From positions 1-64,000 of the forward strand of contig CANOIR010000005.1 in NCBI GenBank assembly GCA_947566125.1: a stretch of 64,000 nt of DNA. The letters run 5' to 3'. Of the stretch, positions 8,252 to 17,526 are shown piece by piece (the stretch's first letter is position 1; each line of letters opens with the position of its first letter). The notes beneath the pieces were generated by a model. That model saw only the letters and a list, made by a program, of their open reading frames with translations, had not been told where the DNA came from and ran no database searches. Source of the stretch: an uncultured Ruminococcus sp. Its GTDB lineage: Bacteria; Bacillota; Clostridia; Oscillospirales; Ruminococcaceae. Position numbers and translations under genes: made by a program.

Positions 8252-8278
8252 TTAGCACTCATGAAGTGTGAGTGCTAA
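8252..8278 (+). promoter_or_regulatory. CIRCE operator (HrcA binding site)
   Basis: TTAGCACTC, nine bases, GAGTGCTAA: an exact match to the CIRCE inverted repeat bound by the HrcA repressor. Its place between promoter and hrcA shows the operon represses itself and is released on heat or misfolding stress. Confidence 0.97.
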
Positions 8279-8317
8279 CACTTGAAAAGTGAATCTGCCA
8301 GAATTGGAGGGTAAACA

Positions 8318-9358
8318 GTGGATGCACGAAAGTTGCGGATACTTACAGCAGTAGTTGACAACTATATAAAAACAGGAGAACCTGTAGGTTCAAAGACAAT
8401 ATCAATGATGCCTGAAATCAAAGTATCAGCGGCAACGGTGCGAAACGATATGGCTGTCTTAGAAGAGCTTGGCTTTTTGGAGCAGCCGCATACGTCAGCG
8501 GGCAGAATACCTACATTCAGCGGTTACAGACTTTATATAGAAGAAGTGTTAGGCAAGAGTGAGCTTGACGCAGAAGAGAAGGAACGCCTTGATTCAATGT
8601 TAGGCGATGAATCACTTTGTACCGAAGAGTTGCTTTTGCAGAATGCGTCTACAGCACTTGCGGAAATAACAAAGTGTGCTACAGTTGTTTCAAACCTAGC
8701 ACCGAAATATTCCGTAATATCAAAGGTCGAAGTAATTCCTACAGGCAAAAGGATATATGTTATTTTGCTTATAACATCAAACGGCAAGATAAAAAACAAA
8801 GCCTGCCGAATGACATTTGATCTCACAGAAGACCATATGAATTTTCTACAGAAATTTCTTGAGGAAAATCTTGAAGGTGTTTCAATATCAGATTTATCAG
8901 AAGAAAGATTGAATCAGCTTATAACAGCTATGGGAACATATATGGTTGCACTTTCGCCGCTTGTAAAGGGCATATGTGAAATGTCACGAGATCTTCAAAA
9001 AGACGAAGTTATTGTTGCAGGAGAACAGAATCTGCTTTCTTGCGGAGATCTTGATAAGGGCGAAGTGGTACGTTTTATTTCTCATAAGAATGAACTTGGC
9101 GGTTTGCTTGATGACAGCATGAGCGGATTGCAGATAGTGTTTGGTGAGGAAGAAAATCAAAATTTTGCAATAGGCAATTCAAGTATGATTGTTTCTAAAT
9201 ATCAAAAATGCGGAAAGACCGCAGGCTCACTGGGCGTTATAGGTCCGGTAAGACTTGATTATGCAAAAATAATACCTTATATAGATTATTTTACAGAAAA
9301 GCTTACCCGATTCCTTTCGGAACAGGGTGATGGAAAGGACGATGACAATGACGGATAA
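8318..9358 (+). CDS. hrcA: Heat-inducible transcription repressor HrcA
   Basis: 346 aa. It binds CIRCE and represses class I heat-shock genes; GroEL activity keeps it folded in other Firmicutes. The N-terminal winged helix reads ARKLRILTAVVDNYIKTGEP, then VGSKTIS and SAATVRNDMAVLEELGFLEQPHTSAGRIPT, the family hallmark. A central GAF-like domain and dimerisation insert follow. The start is GTG 8318 with a GGAGGG site eight bases upstream. It is the first gene of the operon and overlaps grpE. Confidence 0.97.
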   Translation: MDARKLRILTAVVDNYIKTGEPVGSKTISMMPEIKVSAATVRNDMAVLEELGFLEQPHTSAGRIPTFSGYRLYIEEVLGKSELDAEEKERLDSMLGDESLCTEELLLQNASTALAEITKCATVVSNLAPKYSVISKVEVIPTGKRIYVILLITSNGKIKNKACRMTFDLTEDHMNFLQKFLEENLEGVSISDLSEERLNQLITAMGTYMVALSPLVKGICEMSRDLQKDEVIVAGEQNLLSCGDLDKGEVVRFISHKNELGGLLDDSMSGLQIVFGEEENQNFAIGNSSMIVSKYQKCGKTAGSLGVIGPVRLDYAKIIPYIDYFTEKLTRFLSEQGDGKDDDNDG

Positions 9359-9944
9359 AGAACTTGAAGAGCTTATGAAAGAAAAAGGAAATGCTTCTGC
9401 TGATGAAGGCAAGGAAAAGTCAAAATCAAAGGCTAAGGTTAAAGCTTCTAAAGGGAATTCAGATGAAAATGTTTCTGAAGAAGAAGCAGAATTAAATGCT
9501 TTAAAAGAAGCTGTTGATAAAGCTGAAAAAGCACTTGAAGAAGCAAAAGATCAGCATCTAAGACTTATGGCAGAGTATCAAAATTACCGCAATCGCACAG
9601 CTGAAGAAAAAAAGAAGATTTACGGTGATGCAAAGGTAGATTGCATAAAAGAACTTTTGACAGTAGCAGATACTTTTGACAGAGCAGTGGAAGCGGAATG
9701 TTCAGATGAAACTTATAAAAAGGGCGTAGAGCTTACGTATAATCAGCTGAAAAAGTCATTTGAAAAGCTGGGAATAAAAGAGGTTTCTTCTTTGGGAGAA
9801 GAATTTGATCCAAATCTTCATAATGCAATAAGACAGATTGAAGACGGCGATTTTGAGGAAAATAAAGTTTGCGAGGTTTATCAAAAAGGATATGTCCTTG
9901 GCGACAGACTTATAAGACCAGCAGTTGTTGCTGTTAAGGCATAG
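9348..9944 (+). CDS. grpE: Nucleotide exchange factor GrpE
   Basis: About 198 aa. It releases ADP from DnaK. The N-terminal 55 residues are Lys/Glu/Ser-rich and disordered, followed by the long coiled coil (ALKEAVDKAEKALEEAKDQH), the RLMAEYQNYRNRTAEEK dimer segment, and the C-terminal beta wing ending in YVLGDRLIRPAVVAV. Three closely spaced in-frame starts exist (9330, 9342, 9348). I choose 9348 because AAAGGA lies eight bases upstream. The start overlaps the end of hrcA by 11 bp, implying translational coupling. Confidence 0.93.
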   Translation: MTDKELEELMKEKGNASADEGKEKSKSKAKVKASKGNSDENVSEEEAELNALKEAVDKAEKALEEAKDQHLRLMAEYQNYRNRTAEEKKKIYGDAKVDCIKELLTVADTFDRAVEAECSDETYKKGVELTYNQLKKSFEKLGIKEVSSLGEEFDPNLHNAIRQIEDGDFEENKVCEVYQKGYVLGDRLIRPAVVAVKA

Positions 9945-10022
9945 ACAGACAAAAATTAAAAAAAAGTTTTAGTTTTTGACTGGTTTAAAATAATTAAAAT
10001 AAAAATATTTATATATAATATA

Positions 10023-10036
10023 AGAGCATATGCTCT
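10023..10036. promoter_or_regulatory. 14-bp perfect palindrome in dnaK leader
   Basis: AGAGCATATGCTCT lies 22 bp before the dnaK start, inside an AT-rich leader with no CIRCE of its own. It could be an operator or a short 5' hairpin affecting dnaK message; a separate dnaK promoter is not clear. Confidence 0.4.
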
Positions 10037-10058
10037 AAACTGAAAGGATGAATTTATT

Positions 10059-11906
10059 ATGGGAAAAATTATTGGTATTGACCTTGGTACAACAAACTCA
10101 TGTGTAGCAGTTATGGAAGGCGGTAACGCTGTAGTTATCACAAATGCAGAAGGTGCAAGAACTACACCATCAGTTGTAGGCTTTTCCAAGACAGGAGAAA
10201 GACTGGTAGGTCAGATTGCAAAGCGTCAGGCAGTAGCAAATCCTGATAAGACAATTTCTTCCATCAAGCGTCACATGGGCGAAGATTATAAAGTAGCTAT
10301 TGATGATAAAAATTATACACCACAGGAAATCTCAGCTATGATTCTCCAGAAGCTCAAGACGGATGCAGAAGCATATTTGGGTCAGCCTGTAACAGAAGCA
10401 GTAATCACAGTTCCTGCATATTTTACAGATGCACAGCGTCAGGCAACAAAGGACGCTGGTCAGATCGCAGGTTTGAATGTTCGCAGAATCATCAATGAGC
10501 CTACAGCAGCTGCTCTTTCTTACGGTATTGATAAGGAAGGCGACCAGAAGGTTATGGTATATGACCTTGGCGGCGGTACATTTGATGTGTCTATCATTGA
10601 AATGGGCGATGGCGTTCAGCAGGTTCTGGCAACAGCAGGTAATAACCGTCTTGGCGGTGATGACTTTGACCAGAGAATTATTGATTGGATGATCAGTGAA
10701 TTCAAGGCACAAGAAGGCTTTGATCTTTCTGGTGATAAGATGGCTATGCAAAGACTTAAGGCTGAAGCTGAAAAGGCTAAGATTGAGCTTTCTTCTACAA
10801 CAACAACAGACATCAGCATCCCGTTCATCGCAGTGGATTCAAACAGCACACCGCTGCATTTGAATATGACTCTTACAGTTGCTAAGTTCAATGAACTTAC
10901 ACGTGATCTTGTAGATGCTACAATGGGTCCGGTTCAGCAGGCACTTGCTGATAGTGGTTTGTCAGCATCAGAACTGAATAAGATCCTTATGGTTGGTGGT
11001 TCATCAAGAATCCCTGCTGTTCAGGAAGCAGTTCGTCAGAAGCTTGGCAAAGAGCCTTTCAAGGGTATCAATCCTGATGAATGCGTAGCTCTTGGTGCAG
11101 CTCTTCAGGGCGGCGTTCTTGGCGGCGATGTTAAGGATGGTCTGCTGCTTCTGGACGTAACTCCATTGTCTCTTGGTCTTGAAACAATGGGCGGCGTATG
11201 CACAAAGATCATTGAGAGAAATACAACTATCCCAACAAAGAAGAGCCAGATCTTCTCAACAGCAGCTGATAATCAGACAGCAGTTGATATTAACGTTCTT
11301 CAGGGTGAGCGTGAGTTTGCAAGAGATAACAAGCAGCTCGGAACATTCCGTTTGGATGGTATTGCTCCTGCAAGAAGAGGCGTTCCACAGATCGAAGTAA
11401 CATTTGATATTGATGCAAACGGCATTGTACACGTATCCGCAAAGGATCTTGGTACAGGCAAGGAGCAGAATATCTCTATTACAGCATCTACAAATATGTC
11501 TAAGGAAGATATAGACAAGGCTGTAAAGGACGCTGAAGCTTATGCAGAAGAAGATAAGAAGCGTCGTGATGAAGTTGATACAAAGAATCAGGCAGAAAGT
11601 CTTATCGGTCAGTGTGAAAGCACACTTGCAGAGCTTGGCGACAAGATCAATGCAGCTGACAAGAGCGATATCGAAGCTAAGGTAGCAGATCTTAAAAACG
11701 CTGTTGCAGGTAATGATACAGCTGACATCAAGGCTAAGTCTGAAGCACTTCAGCAGGCACTGTATGCGATGTCATCAAAGATGTATCAGCAGCAGGGTGG
11801 CCCAGATATGAGCAATATGGGCGGTGCAGGTCCTGACATGGGTGCAGGAAATGCAGGCGGTGCAAATGATGATGGTGTTGTAGACGCAGATTTCAAGGAA
11901 GTATAA
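10059..11906 (+). CDS. dnaK: Molecular chaperone DnaK (Hsp70)
   Basis: 615 aa, normal for Firmicutes (which lack part of the Gram-negative N-terminal insertion). The ATPase domain begins [13 protein letters not shown], with the phosphate-2 motif [13 protein letters not shown] and the adenosine motif [14 protein letters not shown]. The linker and substrate domain include [12 protein letters not shown] and NTTIPTKKS. The lid is helical and ends in the Gly/Met/Asp-rich tail with the terminal acidic VDADFKEV co-chaperone motif. Start ATG 10059 with AAAGGA upstream. Third gene of the HrcA operon. Confidence 0.98.
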   Translation: MGKIIGIDLGTTNSCVAVMEGGNAVVITNAEGARTTPSVVGFSKTGERLVGQIAKRQAVANPDKTISSIKRHMGEDYKVAIDDKNYTPQEISAMILQKLKTDAEAYLGQPVTEAVITVPAYFTDAQRQATKDAGQIAGLNVRRIINEPTAAALSYGIDKEGDQKVMVYDLGGGTFDVSIIEMGDGVQQVLATAGNNRLGGDDFDQRIIDWMISEFKAQEGFDLSGDKMAMQRLKAEAEKAKIELSSTTTTDISIPFIAVDSNSTPLHLNMTLTVAKFNELTRDLVDATMGPVQQALADSGLSASELNKILMVGGSSRIPAVQEAVRQKLGKEPFKGINPDECVALGAALQGGVLGGDVKDGLLLLDVTPLSLGLETMGGVCTKIIERNTTIPTKKSQIFSTAADNQTAVDINVLQGEREFARDNKQLGTFRLDGIAPARRGVPQIEVTFDIDANGIVHVSAKDLGTGKEQNISITASTNMSKEDIDKAVKDAEAYAEEDKKRRDEVDTKNQAESLIGQCESTLAELGDKINAADKSDIEAKVADLKNAVAGNDTADIKAKSEALQQALYAMSSKMYQQQGGPDMSNMGGAGPDMGAGNAGGANDDGVVDADFKEV

Positions 11907-11941
11907 GCGGAACATCCGCATAAATAAGCTATAAAGGCAAT

Positions 11942-11970
11942 CGGGGCGGATAGAAAAATTATTCGTCCCG
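11942..11970 (+). other. Intercistronic hairpin between dnaK and dnaJ
   Basis: A 10-bp stem pairs 11942-11951 with 11961-11970, including two G-T pairs, around a loop of nine A/T-rich bases. It has no T run, so it more likely stabilises the dnaK 3' end or lowers read-through into dnaJ than terminates. Confidence 0.55.
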
Positions 11971-11996
11971 CATTGTCATGTTAAGGAGTAAGTGGC

Positions 11997-13154
11997 ATGG
12001 CAGAGGAAAAAAGAGATTATTATGAAGTCTTGGGGCTGAAAAAGGGTGCGTCCGAAGATGAGATAAAAAAAGCATTCAAAACTATGGCAAGAAAATATCA
12101 TCCAGATCTTCATCCGGGTGATAAAGAGGCTGAAGAAAAATTCAAGGAAGTAAATGAAGCGTACGGCGTACTTTCAGATCCAGAGAAAAAGTCACGTTAT
12201 GATCAGTTTGGTCATGCCGGAGTTGACCCCAATTATGGCGGCGGTGGTGCAGGCGGCTATGCTGGTTATGGAGATATAAATGATATATTTGACAGTATTT
12301 TTGGCGGCTTTGGCGGCGGATTCGGTGGCTTTGGCGGTGGAAGAACACGTGCTAATCCAAATGCTCCAAAGAGTGGCGACGATACAAAAGTAAGCCTTAC
12401 CATAGATTTTCTGGAAGCTTGCAAAGGTGTAAAGAAAACTATAAATTTGCAGCATTTAGAAAAATGTTCACAGTGTAATGGAACAGGAGCTGATGCAGGC
12501 AGCAAGAAAGTAACTTGTTCAGTTTGTGGCGGCAGTGGTCAGAGAACAGAGAGAAGAAAATCAATTCTTGGAATAATGGAAACAGTAGTCCCCTGCTCAG
12601 CTTGTAACGGTACAGGACAGAAAATAGAAAATCCATGCAAGAAGTGCAGTGGTGCCGGAAGATTTAGAACGACAAGCAAAATAGAAATAAACATACCGGC
12701 TGGTATAAATGATGGTCAGGTAGTATGTCTTTCTGGTAAGGGCGATGCAGGTCTGAATGGCGGTCCAAATGGGAATGCATATCTTACAGTATTTGTAAGA
12801 GAACATGAGATTTTCAAGCGTGACGGCAATGATATTTATTGTGAAGTACCTATTTCTTATACACAGGCAGCACTTGGAGCAGAGATAAAAGTACCTACTA
12901 TTGATGGCAATGTAGCATATGAAATAGCAGAAGGTACACAGAGCGGCACAAAGTTTAGACTTCGTGGAAAGGGTACGAAGGTTCTGAATCGTGACGCAAG
13001 AGGCGACCAGTATGTTACAGTAACAGTTGAAGTTCCAAAGAAACTTTCAAAGAAGCAGAAAGAACTTTTGAAGAAATTTGACGATTCACTTGATGATAAG
13101 AATCATACAAGACAAAAAGGCTTTTTTGACAAATTGAAAAATATGTTCGATTGA
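11997..13154 (+). CDS. dnaJ: Co-chaperone DnaJ (Hsp40, type I)
   Basis: 385 aa. It stimulates DnaK ATPase and delivers substrates. The J domain carries HPD at residues 35-37, followed by a Gly/Phe-rich linker. Four zinc repeats are all present ([32 protein letters not shown]), and the C-terminal substrate domains follow. Start ATG 11997 with TAAGGAG nine bases upstream. Last gene of the operon, closed by a strong terminator. Confidence 0.98.
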   Translation: MAEEKRDYYEVLGLKKGASEDEIKKAFKTMARKYHPDLHPGDKEAEEKFKEVNEAYGVLSDPEKKSRYDQFGHAGVDPNYGGGGAGGYAGYGDINDIFDSIFGGFGGGFGGFGGGRTRANPNAPKSGDDTKVSLTIDFLEACKGVKKTINLQHLEKCSQCNGTGADAGSKKVTCSVCGGSGQRTERRKSILGIMETVVPCSACNGTGQKIENPCKKCSGAGRFRTTSKIEINIPAGINDGQVVCLSGKGDAGLNGGPNGNAYLTVFVREHEIFKRDGNDIYCEVPISYTQAALGAEIKVPTIDGNVAYEIAEGTQSGTKFRLRGKGTKVLNRDARGDQYVTVTVEVPKKLSKKQKELLKKFDDSLDDKNHTRQKGFFDKLKNMFD

Positions 13155-13174
13155 GCATGAAATTACATTAAAGG

Positions 13175-13200
13175 AAAAATGTTCCACGTGGAACATTTTT
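13175..13200 (+). terminator. dnaJ terminator containing a parS-like 16-mer
   Basis: A perfect 26-bp palindrome whose arms end in A5/T5, followed by CTTTTTA: a clear intrinsic terminator usable from both sides. Its core, TGTTCCACGTGGAACA (13180-13195), differs from the Bacillus parS consensus TGTTNCACGTGAAACA at one position and is fully palindromic, so it may also bind ParB/Spo0J. Confidence 0.8.
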
Positions 13201-13299
13201 CTTTTTATATTTATGATTGTGCTTCTAGTTGGATTAAATTGATAAGTTGTGAGAACAAGATTTAAGTGCAGTTGTATTTTTCCAGAACGTTTTATTTGC

Positions 13300-13328
13300 T
13301 TGACAGGCAGATTGAAAATGTGTATAAT
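13300..13328 (+). promoter_or_regulatory. Consensus sigma-A promoter of the dockerin esterase
   Basis: TTGACA at 13300-13305 and TATAAT at 13323-13328, spaced 17 bp. Transcription should begin about 45 bases before the start codon. Confidence 0.8.
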
Positions 13329-13381
13329 ATAGCATATAGAATTATTTTTATTTTAAAATTTAAGTAAAGGTGTGTTTTTTT

Positions 13382-14599
13382 ATGAAAATGAAAAAATTAA
13401 AATATGCTGTCGCATTACTTACAGCAGCAGTATTAAATGCAGCTGCTTTTCCGACCACTGCAAGTGCAAGTGATGGAATGAAGGTAGTAGCGATAGGTGA
13501 CAGTATCACAAATGGTTATTCGATGGACGGTTCGCTTATAGCTTCATATCCACAGCTTGTAAGCAGTTACTATGGTGCAGAGCTTGTTAACTTTGCCGAA
13601 GATGGAATGACAAGTGAAGGTCTTCTTGCAAAGCTTTCTGATGCAAATGTGCAGAGTGAGATTGCAAGTGCAGATATTGTACTTGTAACCGTTGGCGGAA
13701 ATGACATTATGAAGCCGGTTCTTAATAACGAATATGTAGATGCCTCTAAGTACAGCACAATGTCAGAGTTTATTGCGGCAATGAAAGAACAAGGTCAAAT
13801 GACAATACTTCTTATGCAGAGGTATCTTAATTCTGTAATGCCGGAAGCTATAAAGAATTGCAATGCAAATATGCAGGAAATATCAAGTAAGCTTTCATCT
13901 ATGACAAGTGGCAAAGTCGTTATTCAGACTGTTTATAATCCAATGGATTTAGATGGTGACAACACTCCGCTTGCGAATAGTGGTTCTATGACCACCCTAT
14001 GCACAAATGTACATAATTATCTTGAAGGCAGACCGGATAATACTCTTTATCCTGAAGACAGCGGAGTAAATGATATTATAAGAAATCTTACAGGATCTTC
14101 AATTGTTGATACATTCAATACATTTATGGATCATTCATATTTTTACACACATATAAATAATGTTGACGTTCACCCTAATAGCAAAGGCCACCTTGCAATT
14201 GCAGAGACTATTATAGAAACTTTAAATCTTCCGGAAACCGGAAATGAAAACGGCACTCTTATGCGTAAGGCTTATACAAATTCCGGTGCTGAAGAAACTC
14301 TTGCTGGTGTTAGCTCTCCTATAAATGATGGCATACTTGGAAGAGTTTTGAAAAACGGTTATGGTGATGTTGACGCTGATGGAAACGTTAATATTTCTGA
14401 CGCTATGTCCATACTTGGCATTTATTCTTGTAATGCTGCTGCATTAACACCTGAGGTGACTGGTGTTAATGCTGTTGCTGCCGATGCTAACAAAGATAGC
14501 AGTGTAGGTATTGATGACGCTTTACTTGTTTTACAATACTATTCAGAAAGAGCTGCTGGACTTTTTGACGGAACATTTGAGCAGTTCTTAAATAAATAA
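13382..14599 (+). CDS. Secreted SGNH/GDSL esterase with C-terminal type I dockerin
   Basis: 405 aa. Start ATG 13382 is nine bases from AAAGGTG. A signal peptide (KMKKLKYAVALLTAAVLNAA, cleavage probably after TASA) leads into an SGNH hydrolase domain. Block I is AIGDSITNGY (nucleophile Ser), block III is VGGND, and block V is DVHPNSKGH (catalytic Asp and His). Such enzymes remove acetyl or other acyl groups from plant polysaccharides. The last 75 residues hold two dockerin repeats, each with a calcium loop (GDVDADGNVNISDAM and ADANKDSSVGIDDAL), which plug into cohesins of a scaffoldin. The enzyme is therefore expected on a cellulosome- or amylosome-like complex. Exact substrate unknown. Confidence 0.9.
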   Translation: MKMKKLKYAVALLTAAVLNAAAFPTTASASDGMKVVAIGDSITNGYSMDGSLIASYPQLVSSYYGAELVNFAEDGMTSEGLLAKLSDANVQSEIASADIVLVTVGGNDIMKPVLNNEYVDASKYSTMSEFIAAMKEQGQMTILLMQRYLNSVMPEAIKNCNANMQEISSKLSSMTSGKVVIQTVYNPMDLDGDNTPLANSGSMTTLCTNVHNYLEGRPDNTLYPEDSGVNDIIRNLTGSSIVDTFNTFMDHSYFYTHINNVDVHPNSKGHLAIAETIIETLNLPETGNENGTLMRKAYTNSGAEETLAGVSSPINDGILGRVLKNGYGDVDADGNVNISDAMSILGIYSCNAAALTPEVTGVNAVAADANKDSSVGIDDALLVLQYYSERAAGLFDGTFEQFLNK

Positions 14600-14787
14600 T
14601 AATTTCTTTAGAAGTTCATATTAAAGTTTAAATGTGTAAATGTACTATATGTAAGTGAAAAAATGTAAACATCAGTTTTACGGTGTTTTCTATGTGCTAT
14701 CATAATATTATCACATAAAACAGTATAATTATAATTACAAAAACAAAAACAAAAGCGTAAGCTTATAAATTATACTGAAAGGAAGAT

Positions 14788-16461
14788 ATGATCATGGCTG
14801 AATTAACAAATGAAAATCAGAGTGGTACTCCTATGGGAGCAGATAATTTAAACAATATAGGTGAAAATACCACTGGATCATCTGCTTCATCAAATACAGG
14901 AAACGCATATTCTGATTATAAGAATTCTTATTATCGCAATTCTAATCCACATCAAGATGAACCTATCGGAAATACCGGTTATACCGGAAGCAATTCAGGA
15001 TATTCAGGAAGTGCTTATAATAATAACAACAATAATCCTTATCGTTCAAGCTCACAGGCAGGTGGATATACAAACAGAACAGGCAGTGAGAATGGCTACA
15101 ACTATGCAAATTATTATACAAATAATAACAATGCCGTTCAGCCGAGTCAGAATGCAGATAAGAAAAAAACAGGTCACAAGGGATTTAAAATAACAGCTTG
15201 TATTACAGCAGCAGTTTTTGTAATTGGTGCTTCATTTGCCGGCGGATATTTTATTAGTAATTCAGGCAAAGATAATGTAAGCCAAAATAATGTTAATTAC
15301 ACTGCTCCTGACAACAACTCAAGTGATAATAAGGACGACAGTGATAATAAACCAGCATCAGGAACATCAGTGTCAGCTGGATTAAATCAGAGCCTTATTG
15401 AACTTGCTTCACGTAAGGATGCTATAACGATTCCTGAAATTGTAGAGAAAATGACTCCATCAGTTGTAGGTGTTCAGTCTACATTTGTATCAACATCTCA
15501 GCCTAATACACCTTATAGTTTTGGCTTTGGATATTTCGACTTTGGCAATGATAATTCTAAGTCCAGAGAAGCTATAGGAACAGGTACAGGTTTTGTTATA
15601 TCAGAAGACGGATATATTGTAACAAATGCTCATGTAATATATGACAGTAGTTCAGGCTATGGTGTTGCAAATTCTGTTGAAATTCAGATGTCCGATCAGG
15701 AAACTACTTATGATGCAGAAATAGTTGCATATGATATAGAATCTGATATAGCAGTACTGAAAGTAAATCAAACAGGACTTATACCTGCTGAATTTGGCAA
15801 TAGTAATGATTGTTTGGTAGGAGAGCTTGTTGTTGCAATAGGAAATCCACTCGGACTTGAACTTCAGAATACTGTAACTTGCGGTATCATCTCTGCTCTT
15901 AACAGAGAAATTACAATAAACGATAAGAAAATGCGTCTTATTCAAACAGATACAGCAATAAACAGCGGTAATTCCGGCGGTCCGCTTATCAATAGTGCTG
16001 GTCAGGTTATCGGTATAAATTCCGCAAAAATGTCTTCAACATATTCAAGCAGCAATGCATCTATCGAAGGAATAGGCTTTGCAATTCCAATTACCGAAGC
16101 CAAGGAAATAGTAGATGATCTTATTGAATATGGTTATGTAACAGGCAGACCACAGCTTGGAATCACTTGTCAAGATGTATCTGAAGCAGTAGCTCAGGCA
16201 TATAACTTCCCTATCGGAGCTTGCATAATCAGCGTAGAAGAGGGCGGAGCAGCCGACAAGGCTGGTCTTCAGGTTCAAGATTTCATAATTGCCATTGATG
16301 GTAATACTATTGAAACAACAGAGCAACTTAATGATTATAAAAACGAGCATGACGCAGGCGAGCAAATTGTATTGACTATAGTTCGTCAGGGTCAGCAAAT
16401 GGACGTTACAGTAACACTTGAAGAGGCTGTAGCGAAAGCGAATAAAGATTCGCAACAATAA
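14788..16461 (+). CDS. HtrA/DegP-family membrane-anchored serine protease
   Basis: 557 aa. Residues 1-125 are an Asn/Ser/Gly/Tyr-rich, low-complexity cytoplasmic region. A membrane anchor follows (ACITAAVFVIGASFAGGYFI, near 135-155), then an outside linker. The trypsin-like domain has all three catalytic residues: His in VTNAHVI, Asp in ESDIAVLKV and Ser in INSGNSGGPL. One PDZ domain closes the protein (RPQLGITCQD to the end). Role: degradation or refolding of damaged envelope proteins. Start ATG 14788 lies close behind GAAAGGAAG; a second ATG at 14794 is a possible alternative. Monocistronic, with a hairpin downstream. Confidence 0.93.
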   Translation: MIMAELTNENQSGTPMGADNLNNIGENTTGSSASSNTGNAYSDYKNSYYRNSNPHQDEPIGNTGYTGSNSGYSGSAYNNNNNNPYRSSSQAGGYTNRTGSENGYNYANYYTNNNNAVQPSQNADKKKTGHKGFKITACITAAVFVIGASFAGGYFISNSGKDNVSQNNVNYTAPDNNSSDNKDDSDNKPASGTSVSAGLNQSLIELASRKDAITIPEIVEKMTPSVVGVQSTFVSTSQPNTPYSFGFGYFDFGNDNSKSREAIGTGTGFVISEDGYIVTNAHVIYDSSSGYGVANSVEIQMSDQETTYDAEIVAYDIESDIAVLKVNQTGLIPAEFGNSNDCLVGELVVAIGNPLGLELQNTVTCGIISALNREITINDKKMRLIQTDTAINSGNSGGPLINSAGQVIGINSAKMSSTYSSSNASIEGIGFAIPITEAKEIVDDLIEYGYVTGRPQLGITCQDVSEAVAQAYNFPIGACIISVEEGGAADKAGLQVQDFIIAIDGNTIETTEQLNDYKNEHDAGEQIVLTIVRQGQQMDVTVTLEEAVAKANKDSQQ

Positions 16462-16504
16462 ATTAGCAGTCCACTTATCTTCATACATTCTCCTTATTAT
16501 TTTT

Positions 16505-16540
16505 CAGAAAGGCACTTGCATAGATGCAGGTGCCTTTCTG
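16505..16540. terminator. Strong hairpin after htrA
   Basis: A 15-16 bp stem (CAGAAAGGCAC-TTGCA against its complement) with loop TAGA. Only a weak A/T-rich tail follows, but the stem is long enough to stop or protect transcripts. Confidence 0.7.
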
Positions 16541-16620
16541 ATATTAGATATTATAAAAGAAGATAGATTCAGACGGATTTTTTAGTCGAAAAGTTTATTG
16601 AGTTAAAAATAAAAAAACAG

Positions 16621-16649
16621 TTGACGAAAATGCAATTTTCGTGTATTAT
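16621..16649 (+). promoter_or_regulatory. Promoter of the GH25-manA unit
   Basis: TTGACG at 16621-16626 and TATTAT at 16644-16649 with a 17-bp spacer, about 50 bases before the gene at 16705. Confidence 0.6.
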
Positions 16650-16704
16650 TGTATATAGGAAAATAATGTTTTATTTGAATAATATATTTGAGGTAATATA
16701 AAAT

Positions 16705-17526
16705 ATGAGTAAAAAAAGTCAGAGCAGAACGACATCATATGTAAAGAGAGCAATTGCCCTTATAATTGTGCTTGTAGTTATTGGATTTCTGGCACATATA
16801 GGTTATAAAGTATGGAACTTTTATCGTGCTGTAAATGGTGAAATTCCACCGCAGCTTCCCACAGAGGAGGAATATCCGGTTAAAGGAATTGATATTTCAT
16901 ATTATCAGGGTGAAATAAACTGGGAAGAGTTGTCTGCTCATGATCATGTTTCATTTGCATTTATAAAGGCAACAGAAGGAAGCAATCATCAGGACGAACG
17001 TTTTTCTGAAAATTGGGATAATGCCAGAGCAGCAGGTGTATATGTAGGAGCATATCACTTTGTAAGTTTTGAAAGTTCCGGCGAAACTCAGGCTGATAAT
17101 TTTATTTCACTTGTTCCAAAACAGGCAAACAGTTTGCCGCCGGTGCTTGATTTAGAGCTTTATAATGAAGAAATAATGGCAAATCCGCCATCTAAAGATA
17201 AGGTTCATGAAATACTTGATACTATGATAAATAAGCTGGAAGAATATTATGGTGTTAAGCCTATTATATATACCTCGTCTAATCTTTATATGAAATATCT
17301 TTTAGGTTCATATTGGGGATATGACTTTTGGATAAGCAATACAAGTTGTGAACCGCTTTCTGATTGGACATTTTGGCAGTATAGCTATGAAGGAATGCTG
17401 CCGGGATTTTCTATGGATAATATACCGGTAGATTTAAATGTATATAATGGCAGTGAAAAGGAATTCTATGAACAGTTTGATCTTTCACCTGATTTTTCTG
17501 TTTATAAGAAGGAGGAAGTAAATTGA
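16705..17526 (+). CDS. Membrane-anchored GH25 lysozyme (muramidase)
   Basis: 273 aa. A single N-terminal membrane segment (IALIIVLVVIGFLAHIGYKV, residues 13-32) anchors an external glycosyl hydrolase 25 domain. The family start motif GIDISYYQGEINW supplies one catalytic Asp; AFIKATEG and GVYVGAYHFV follow, and PPVLDLELYNEE holds the acidic residues of the active site. It cuts the MurNAc-GlcNAc bond of peptidoglycan. Linkage to manA (4-bp overlap) suggests co-transcription rather than a phage origin. No wall-binding repeats are present. Confidence 0.93.
   Translation: MSKKSQSRTTSYVKRAIALIIVLVVIGFLAHIGYKVWNFYRAVNGEIPPQLPTEEEYPVKGIDISYYQGEINWEELSAHDHVSFAFIKATEGSNHQDERFSENWDNARAAGVYVGAYHFVSFESSGETQADNFISLVPKQANSLPPVLDLELYNEEIMANPPSKDKVHEILDTMINKLEEYYGVKPIIYTSSNLYMKYLLGSYWGYDFWISNTSCEPLSDWTFWQYSYEGMLPGFSMDNIPVDLNVYNGSEKEFYEQFDLSPDFSVYKKEEVN

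Noticed and set aside
16705-17526. GH25 lysozyme as a phage endolysin
   Set aside because: It has an N-terminal membrane anchor, is coupled to manA, and lies 10 kb from the prophage on the other strand.
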